NCBI GenBank assembly: GCA_903928285.1
Contig: CAIYQH010000326.1
Coordinates: forward strand, 1-11,504
Source of the DNA: an uncultured Bacteroidales bacterium
Lineage (GTDB): Bacteria; Bacteroidota; Bacteroidia; Bacteroidales; FEN-979
Length of the DNA: 11,504 nt
Reading direction: 5' to 3'
Below are positions 6,092 through 11,504 of this stretch, one piece after another (the first letter of the stretch is position 1; every line of letters starts with the position of its first letter). The notes under the pieces were generated by a model that saw nothing but the letters and a program-made list of their open reading frames with translations, did no database searches and was not told the origin of the DNA. The translations under genes were made by a program, and so were the position numbers.

Positions 6092-8253
6092 AAAAATTTA
6101 AATTCCTGTTCGGCCTCCTTTTTATTTTCAGCATGTCTGCCCGGGCTGAAGAGGGAATGTGGATTCCCATGCTGCTTGACCAGCTGAATTTTAAACAGAT
6201 GCAGGGGCTGGGGCTGAAACTTTCGGCCGAAGATATTTATAGCCTGAACCATTCGAGTCTGAAAGATGCCATCGTCCAGTTTGGAGGAGGATGTACCGCT
6301 GAAATTGTCTCTCCGGAAGGGCTTATTCTTACCAACCATCATTGCGGACTCGGCGCGATACAACACCACAGTTCATTACAACACGACTACCTTGCCAATG
6401 GTTTCTGGGCAGGTTCGTTTGAAGAGGAACTTCCCAACCAGGGCATCACGGCGACGCTACTGGTCAGGATGGAGGAGGTTACAGATAAAGTCCTCCAGGG
6501 GGTGAATGACCAGATGAACCTGTTACAACGCAATGAGATTATCAGGCAGAATATTGAAAAACTTGAACGGGAGTCGGTCGCCGGGACCCACTATGAAGCC
6601 CGGATAAAACCTTTTTATTACGGCAATCAATATTATCTTTTTATTAATGAGGTATTCAGGGATGTGAGGCTTGTAGGGGCTCCCCCCTCGAACATCGGCA
6701 AATTCGGCGGAGATACGGATAATTGGATGTGGCCGCGACATACCGGTGATTTTTCAATCTTCAGGATCTATGTCAATAAAAATAATGAACCGGCCGATTA
6801 TTCGAAAGATAATGTTCCTTATAAGCCCAAAAGGTACCTGCCGATATCCCTCAAAGGGTACAAACCCGACGATTTTACCTTTGTCTTCGGGTACCCCGGC
6901 AGTACCCGCGAGTATATCCCCTCGTTTGGCGTGGATCTGATCGCCAACAGGGAAAACCCGCTCCGGGTTGGTTTGCGGCAGCAGCGCCTCGACATCATCG
7001 ATGCGGCCATGGAGAAAGACAGGTTTGTCAGGATACAATATACCGCGAAAGCAAACGGGATTGCCAATTACTGGAAGAAAATGATCGGGGAGACCCGCGG
7101 AATCAAGCGCATCGGGGCGGTTTCAATCAAGGAGCAGCAGGAAACGGTGTTTACTGAATGGACAGCATCAAACACCGAACGGAAAAACCGTTACGCGAAT
7201 CTTTTACCCATGTTCAGGACCGTGTATGGGAAATACCTGCCACTTGATCTTTCAGCGATCTGTATCAGTGAAGCCGGCCAGGGTATTGAAATTGTCAAAT
7301 TTGCGGCAGGCTTCCGGGAACTGGTAAAAACAAGCAAAACCAAATCCGTTCATTCCGCTGAGATTGAAAAAATCATAACAAATCTTCGGAAAAATTCCAG
7401 GGAGTTCTACCGGAATTACAGCCCTGCAGTTGACCGTGAGATCATGTGTGTCATGCTGCACGAAATGGCAGTCAGGATGGACAAATCTTTTCTCCCTGCC
7501 ATTTTTGCTGAAATTGACAAATCCGGAAAAAATGATTTTTCAGCCTATTCCAACTCCGTTTTTTCAAGATCGCTCCTGACCGATTCTGTCCGTCTCTTTT
7601 CATTCCTTGACCGTTTCAAACCCGCCAAAATCAGTGTCCTGGAAAAGGATCCCATCTTTCGCCTGATGGGAAGTATTAATGAACGCAATGAAAAGGACAT
7701 TCTTCCGAAGATAAAAGCCAGCACTGACAGGATTGACAGCCTCCAGCGCATTTACATGGCCGGTTTGATGGAGATGCAGCAAAACAGGAGATTTTACCCG
7801 GATGCCAATTCAACCCTGCGGGTGGCCTATGGAAAAGTGGATAACTATCAGCCGGCCGACGGGGTCACCTACAACTATTTCACCACCCTTGCCGGGGTGA
7901 TACAGAAAGAGGATTCGGCGGTTTATGATTACCAGGTGGACACCCGGCTGAAGAAACTATACATGGACCATGATTATGGCCCCTATGCCGATCGTGACGG
8001 AACCATGCACGTGGCCTTCACAGCCAGTAACCATACCACCGGTGGCAATTCCGGGAGCCCGGTTTTAAATGCCGATGGCCAGCTGATCGGGATCAATTTC
8101 GACCGCAACTGGGAAGGCACCCTCAGCGACTTGATGTATGACCCTTCGCAATGCCGGAATATCTCACTCGACATCCGCTATTGTCTGTTCGTGATCGATA
8201 AGGTTGCAGGGGATAACCGGTTGATCCGGGAAATGAAGGTAATTCAGCCATAA
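6088..8253 (+). CDS. S46 family dipeptidyl-peptidase, DPP11-like (Asp/Glu-specific)
   Basis: A 721-residue exported serine peptidase that removes dipeptides from the N-terminus of oligopeptides. Residues 1-20 form a signal peptide (basic MKKFKF, hydrophobic LFGLLFIFSMS, then ARA before EEG), so it acts in the periplasm or on the cell surface. The chymotrypsin-like triad is visible: His85 in TNHHCG, Asp221 in RHTGDFSIF, and Ser655 in GGNSGSPV. Residue 673, in INFDRNWEG, is Arg; Porphyromonas gingivalis DPP11 has Arg at the same number and uses it to bind acidic P1 residues, while DPP7 enzymes have Gly there. This favours cleavage after Asp/Glu at the second position. Length equals the family norm. 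The ATG overlaps the trmB stop codon by 4 bp. The 3' end overlaps the convergent epimerase gene by 10 bp, leaving no room for a terminator between them. Confidence 0.95.
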   Translation: MKKFKFLFGLLFIFSMSARAEEGMWIPMLLDQLNFKQMQGLGLKLSAEDIYSLNHSSLKDAIVQFGGGCTAEIVSPEGLILTNHHCGLGAIQHHSSLQHDYLANGFWAGSFEEELPNQGITATLLVRMEEVTDKVLQGVNDQMNLLQRNEIIRQNIEKLERESVAGTHYEARIKPFYYGNQYYLFINEVFRDVRLVGAPPSNIGKFGGDTDNWMWPRHTGDFSIFRIYVNKNNEPADYSKDNVPYKPKRYLPISLKGYKPDDFTFVFGYPGSTREYIPSFGVDLIANRENPLRVGLRQQRLDIIDAAMEKDRFVRIQYTAKANGIANYWKKMIGETRGIKRIGAVSIKEQQETVFTEWTASNTERKNRYANLLPMFRTVYGKYLPLDLSAICISEAGQGIEIVKFAAGFRELVKTSKTKSVHSAEIEKIITNLRKNSREFYRNYSPAVDREIMCVMLHEMAVRMDKSFLPAIFAEIDKSGKNDFSAYSNSVFSRSLLTDSVRLFSFLDRFKPAKISVLEKDPIFRLMGSINERNEKDILPKIKASTDRIDSLQRIYMAGLMEMQQNRRFYPDANSTLRVAYGKVDNYQPADGVTYNYFTTLAGVIQKEDSAVYDYQVDTRLKKLYMDHDYGPYADRDGTMHVAFTASNHTTGGNSGSPVLNADGQLIGINFDRNWEGTLSDLMYDPSQCRNISLDIRYCLFVIDKVAGDNRLIREMKVIQP

Positions 8254-9101
8254 ATCTGTACCAGGGCATTCAGCAGGGTTGGGTATCTGAACCGGAACCC
8301 GGCCTGTTCAAGCTTCTCAGGAAGGACCCGCTGTCCCTCCAGCAGTACCTCTGCTCCCTCGCCATAAATTATCTTCAGGATAAACGGAGGGATGGTAAGC
8401 AAGCAAGATTGCCCGAGTACCTTGGCCAGCCGGTCGGAAAACTCCTCATTGCTGGTAGGATAGGGTGTTACAGCGTTGACAATTCCCGAAAGCTCCTTGT
8501 TCACTGTGATAAAGGCAATTGCTTCCGTAAGGTCATTCAGGTGGATAAACGACATGTATTGCGTTCCTTTTCCAATCTTGGCGCCAAGACCGATACTGAA
8601 GGGGAGGTGCATTTTTTTCAGGGCGCCGCCATCATTCCCGAGCACCATCCCGGTGCGCAGGATTACAACCCGTGTAACCTGCTGCGAATTCATGGCTTCC
8701 TGTTCCCAATTTTTGCAAACCTGGGCCAGGTAAGAGTCGGCAAAATCCGTGCTCGATTCACCGTGGGTGTTGACCGAATCGTAAATTCCTATGGCAGAAG
8801 CAGAAATAAATATTTCTGGTTTTTTTTCTACATGGTTGATCGCCGACGAAATTTTCCGGGTTGTCAGTACCCTGCTGTCCATGATTTCGGTTTTGTAACC
8901 GGAGGTCCATTTCTTTGCAACAGGGGCGCCAGCCAGGTTAATCACGGCATCGCTTCCCTCGATGAACTCTTCCCGGAATTCTGCATCAGGTTTTTTCAAT
9001 GAATCACGGCCAATGATCCGGAATGCCCATCCCAGTTCCCCCATTTTTCTGATTAAAGCCTGACCGATAAACCCGGAAGATCCGGTTATTGAGACTACCA
9101 T
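8244..9101 (-). CDS. TIGR01777 family NAD(P)-dependent epimerase (YfcH-like SDR)
   Basis: A 285-residue cytosolic protein of the extended short-chain dehydrogenase superfamily, close to the TIGR01777 / YfcH group and plant SULA/GC1-like proteins. The Rossmann nucleotide-binding motif TGSSGFIG is at residues 6-13. INLAGAPV follows near 54-61, then ISASAIGIYDS near 98-108 with the family's Ser and Tyr. The usual YxxxK lysine of classical SDRs is not obvious, as is common in this group. RTGMVLG near 148-154 and MSFIHLNDL near 183-191 are further family blocks. The C-terminus has the DUF1731-like pattern GQRVLPEKLEQAGFRFRYPTL. The substrate is not known for the family. The gene converges on the peptidase gene and shares 10 bp with it. 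Upstream on the minus strand, TAACTTTA (9122-9115) is a weak -7 candidate that would leave a very short leader. Confidence 0.9.
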   Translation of the reverse strand: MVVSITGSSGFIGQALIRKMGELGWAFRIIGRDSLKKPDAEFREEFIEGSDAVINLAGAPVAKKWTSGYKTEIMDSRVLTTRKISSAINHVEKKPEIFISASAIGIYDSVNTHGESSTDFADSYLAQVCKNWEQEAMNSQQVTRVVILRTGMVLGNDGGALKKMHLPFSIGLGAKIGKGTQYMSFIHLNDLTEAIAFITVNKELSGIVNAVTPYPTSNEEFSDRLAKVLGQSCLLTIPPFILKIIYGEGAEVLLEGQRVLPEKLEQAGFRFRYPTLLNALVQIYG

Positions 9102-9210
9102 ACCTTTTTTTTCGTAAAGTTATGGAATTCTTTATATTTGCGTAGTATTACATCACTTTACCTGTTGCAGGTGCACTCCACATATCAACCGCTAAATCAA
9201 GTAACTAGTC
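9102..9210. other. Divergent intergenic region epimerase / mutA
   Basis: A 109-bp gap between divergent genes. It carries a plus-strand promoter candidate (9111-9140) and a small hairpin in the mutA leader, ACCTG-TTG-CAGGT, at 9160-9172. It is too short for a cobalamin riboswitch and shows none of its conserved boxes, although the MutAB enzyme needs B12. Nothing else is recognised. Confidence 0.7.
9111..9140 (+). promoter_or_regulatory. Bacteroidetes-type promoter for mutA
   Basis: TATATTTG at 9133-9140 matches the -7 consensus TAnnTTTG. An imperfect -33 box, TTCG inside a T-run, lies 18 bp upstream at 9111-9114. Transcription would start near 9147, giving a leader of about 60 nt before the ATG at 9211. 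The call is by pattern only; the -7 box is good and the -33 box weak. Confidence 0.5.
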
Positions 9211-11094
9211 ATGGGCAATAACGAGCAGACAAAATTGTTTTCAGAATTTCCTCCGGTACCCACCTCCGCCTGGGAAGAAAAAATCCTTGCTGATCTGAAA
9301 GGGGCCGATTACAGCAAGAAGCTGATATCGAAAACAGGAGAGGGGTTTGATGTTAAACCTTACTACCGTGCTGAAGATCTGGCGGGACTTGAATACCTCA
9401 ATGCGCTGCCCGATGAATCACCTTTTGTCAGGGGAGTCAGGAAAAACAACAATGACTGGATTGTCAGACAGGATTTCTCCACATCCGACCCGGGTGAAAC
9501 CAATGCGCTTGCCGTGGATGCCATTGCAAAAGGAGTGGACGCGATAGGATTTAAAGTGAGGGAGGTGACAACCCAGCGCCAGATGAGTCAACTGCTGGCA
9601 GGGATTGATTTTTACAAAACCGGGATAAACTTCACATCTTCCCATTCATACCCGGCAACCCTTGATCTCTTTGTTTATGAGGTGGGCCATTTTGGCGATG
9701 AGGGAGAAAAGGTTCGTGGCTCGCTCAACTTTGACCCGATCGGCTACCTGTTGCAACATGGCAATTTCTATAATACCTGGGAGCACAACCTTTTTGAAGC
9801 CGAGTACCTGGTGAAGACGGTAAAGGAAAAACTTCCATTTTTCAAGGCGATTACCGTCAACGGACATTATTTTCAAAATGCAGGATCCTCCCTTGTCCAG
9901 GAACTTGCCTTCAGCCTTGCCGCTGCCAATGAATACCTTGCCGGACTTACCGACAAGGGACTTAGCGTGGATGACATTGCCCCGTACATGCAGCTTTCGC
10001 TCGACATCAGTTCCGATTATTTTATGGAGATTGCCAAACTCAGGGCTGCCAGGCTTTTGTGGACGAGGATGGTTGAGCAGTACAAGCCTTCCAGGAAGGA
10101 ATCGCTTACAATTTTTATTCACTCCGCCACCTCCTTGTGGAACAAATCGATGTATGATCCCTATGTCAATATGCTGCGAACCACTACCGAAGGGATGTCG
10201 GCTGCCATCGGCACTGCCGATTCGGTCACTATCAGGCCCTTTGACGCATCGTTCCGTGAACCGGATGAAATCTCAAGTAGAATTTCCCGTAACCAGCAGT
10301 TCGTGTTAAAGGAGGAATCGTATCTTGACAAGATCGTTGATCCTGCGGGTGGATCCTATTATATTGAAAACCTTACACACGCCATTGCCCATCATGCCTG
10401 GGATTTATTTAAAGAAGTTGAAAACAGGGGAGGGATGATTGCTTGTATTAAGTCGGGTTTTATCCAGGATGAGGTTGAACGCAGCCGGAACCTGAAAGCG
10501 ACCGACATTGCCCTCAGGAAAACTGTCATTCTGGGAACCAACCAGTACCCCAACATTCATGAAACCATTGCGGACAAGATAACATGTTCTGCCGCAGAAA
10601 CTAAAACCACCGCCACTCCCTATAAAAAACTGGTACCCTTCAGGGGGGCGCAACCCTTTGAACAAATCAGGCTTGCAACCGAAAGGTATGTAAATATCGG
10701 CCATAAACGTCCGGTAGTCTTTTTATTCACGATGGGAAACCTGGCCATGCTCAGAGCCCGTGCCGGCTTTTCGGCCAATTTTTTTGGATGTGCAGGCTAT
10801 GACATTATCGACAACCAGGGTTTCGGAACCATTGAGGAGGGCGTTGCAGCAGCAAAGGCTTCGCAGGCCGAAATCGTTGTGGTATGCAGTTCGGATGATG
10901 ATAATATCCTGATTGTCCCCGATATTGCCAGGCAACTTCTTCAGGGTGAAGATAAACCGGTCCTAGTGGTTGCAGGTTATCCGCATGATCAGATTGAGCG
11001 TTTTAAGGCAGCCGGGGTGTCTGAATTTATTCATATACGCAGCAACCTACTTGAAACACTGAAGCAATTCCAGGAAAGGCTTGGTATTCTTTGA
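9211..11094 (+). CDS. mutA: Methylmalonyl-CoA mutase small (non-catalytic) subunit
   Basis: The 627-residue partner of the catalytic large subunit MutB. The heterodimer interconverts succinyl-CoA and (R)-methylmalonyl-CoA in the cytosol, on the route to or from propionate. The N-terminal FSEFPPVPTSAWEEKILADL and the TIM-barrel domain are family-like. They are followed by VDPAGGSYYIENLTHAIAHH at about 376-395 and FRGAQPFEQIRLATERY at about 474-490. The C-terminal domain (about 496-627) has the B12-binding fold, but the cobalamin-ligating DxHxxG motif of MutB is absent: the corresponding stretch reads RARAGFSANFFGCAGYDI (about 515-532). This identifies the small subunit and not MutB. ATG at 9211 is the first start after an in-frame stop in the leader. 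MutB usually follows directly; here a receiver gene begins 22 bp downstream. Confidence 0.95.
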   Translation: MGNNEQTKLFSEFPPVPTSAWEEKILADLKGADYSKKLISKTGEGFDVKPYYRAEDLAGLEYLNALPDESPFVRGVRKNNNDWIVRQDFSTSDPGETNALAVDAIAKGVDAIGFKVREVTTQRQMSQLLAGIDFYKTGINFTSSHSYPATLDLFVYEVGHFGDEGEKVRGSLNFDPIGYLLQHGNFYNTWEHNLFEAEYLVKTVKEKLPFFKAITVNGHYFQNAGSSLVQELAFSLAAANEYLAGLTDKGLSVDDIAPYMQLSLDISSDYFMEIAKLRAARLLWTRMVEQYKPSRKESLTIFIHSATSLWNKSMYDPYVNMLRTTTEGMSAAIGTADSVTIRPFDASFREPDEISSRISRNQQFVLKEESYLDKIVDPAGGSYYIENLTHAIAHHAWDLFKEVENRGGMIACIKSGFIQDEVERSRNLKATDIALRKTVILGTNQYPNIHETIADKITCSAAETKTTATPYKKLVPFRGAQPFEQIRLATERYVNIGHKRPVVFLFTMGNLAMLRARAGFSANFFGCAGYDIIDNQGFGTIEEGVAAAKASQAEIVVVCSSDDDNILIVPDIARQLLQGEDKPVLVVAGYPHDQIERFKAAGVSEFIHIRSNLLETLKQFQERLGIL

Positions 11095-11116
11095 ACCCGG
11101 GAGTATTTCAGCTACC

Positions 11117-11504
11117 ATGACGGAAACCATTGAAAACAGTATTAATCCCGAGAGGTCCAAAGGACCGCTGAATATCCTTGTGGTGGATGATGATTCCATT
11201 AACCTGTATCTGATCAAAACACTGTTGTTAAGGCTTGGCCATAAAGTTGACACCGCCAGGGACGGCCTGGCGGCGGTGGAATTGTTTATGATTAAGGCTT
11301 ATGATGTCATTTTGATGGATGTAATGATGCCTGTCATGGATGGCGTAACTGCGACGATGGAGATCAGGAAAATAGAGGTTGAACGAAAAACGGAACATAA
11401 CCGGTTTGTTAAAATAATTGCCATCACGGCCAATACTTTCGAAGAAGACCGGGCGACATTTTTCACGGCAGGGATGAATTATTATATGAGCAAACCGTTG
11501 CAGA
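11117..11504 (+). CDS. Response regulator receiver-domain protein (partial, 3' end cut)
   Basis: The first 129 codons of a protein that runs off the window end. After about 17 polar residues comes a CheY-like receiver domain: ILVVDDDSINL with acidic Asp24/Asp25, LMDVMMPVMDG with the phosphoacceptor Asp68, AITANT with Thr104, and MSKPL with the conserved Lys126. All key residues are present, so it should be phosphorylatable by a histidine kinase. The xNxL spacing after the acidic cluster and the AITANT motif resemble receivers of hybrid sensor kinases and Rec-HPt proteins more than DNA-binding regulators, but the output domain, if any, lies outside the window. ATG at 11117 is 22 bp after the mutA stop, so co-transcription with mutA is possible. 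Confidence 0.9.
   Translation, partial: MTETIENSINPERSKGPLNILVVDDDSINLYLIKTLLLRLGHKVDTARDGLAAVELFMIKAYDVILMDVMMPVMDGVTATMEIRKIEVERKTEHNRFVKIIAITANTFEEDRATFFTAGMNYYMSKPLQ

Noticed and set aside
8409..9002. 197-codon open frame on the plus strand
   Set aside because: It is antisense to the epimerase gene, with composition typical of a shadow frame and no domain signature.
9102..9210. Cobalamin riboswitch ahead of mutA
   Set aside because: MutAB uses B12, so I looked for one, but the gap is only 109 bp and has none of the conserved B12-box sequences.
9646..10122. 158-codon open frame on the minus strand
   Set aside because: It lies inside mutA on the opposite strand and has no recognisable motif.

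Overview
The window looks like an ordinary core-genome stretch of a Bacteroidota (Bacteroidetes) chromosome, most likely an anaerobic or facultative Bacteroidales-type organism. The evidence is an S46 dipeptidyl-peptidase, a membrane protein with a CCDC81-type HU module and a SPOR domain, a separate small methylmalonyl-CoA mutase subunit, a bacterial GH3-family protein, and promoters of the Bacteroidetes type (TTTG, about 19 bp, TAnnTTTG). KdsB shows a Gram-negative envelope with KDO-containing lipopolysaccharide. Acetate kinase plus methylmalonyl-CoA mutase suggest an acetate/propionate (succinate-pathway) fermenter. Genus cannot be decided from the sequence.

Layout. 1-1192 (minus): acetate kinase, almost complete, cut at its C-terminus by the window edge. 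1193-1432: divergent intergenic region with a full promoter for ackA and a -7 element for the plus-strand genes. 1433-8253 (plus): six closely packed genes with gaps of 34, 12, 28 and 7 bp and then a 4-bp overlap. They encode a GH3-family adenylating enzyme, a deoxynucleoside kinase, KdsB, an HU-like/SPOR membrane protein, TrmB, and a secreted S46 peptidase of DPP11 type. 8244-9101 (minus): a TIGR01777-family SDR epimerase that converges on the peptidase gene and overlaps it by 10 bp. 9102-9210: a second divergent region with a promoter for mutA. 9211-11094 (plus): methylmalonyl-CoA mutase small subunit. 11117-11504 (plus): start of a CheY-like receiver protein, cut by the window end.

How the genes relate. 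The six-gene block looks like one transcription unit of unrelated housekeeping functions (nucleotide salvage, LPS precursor activation, tRNA modification, envelope/division, extracellular peptide use). AckA and MutA fit the ends of amino-acid and sugar fermentation, and the DPP11-type peptidase would supply acidic dipeptides to such metabolism. No mobile element, CRISPR array, tRNA or rRNA gene, or clear rho-independent terminator was seen, and I see no convincing undescribed system. The points most worth a second look are the bacterial GH3 gene, the HU-SPOR architecture, the DPP11 specificity residue, and a receiver gene placed directly after mutA where mutB is usually found.
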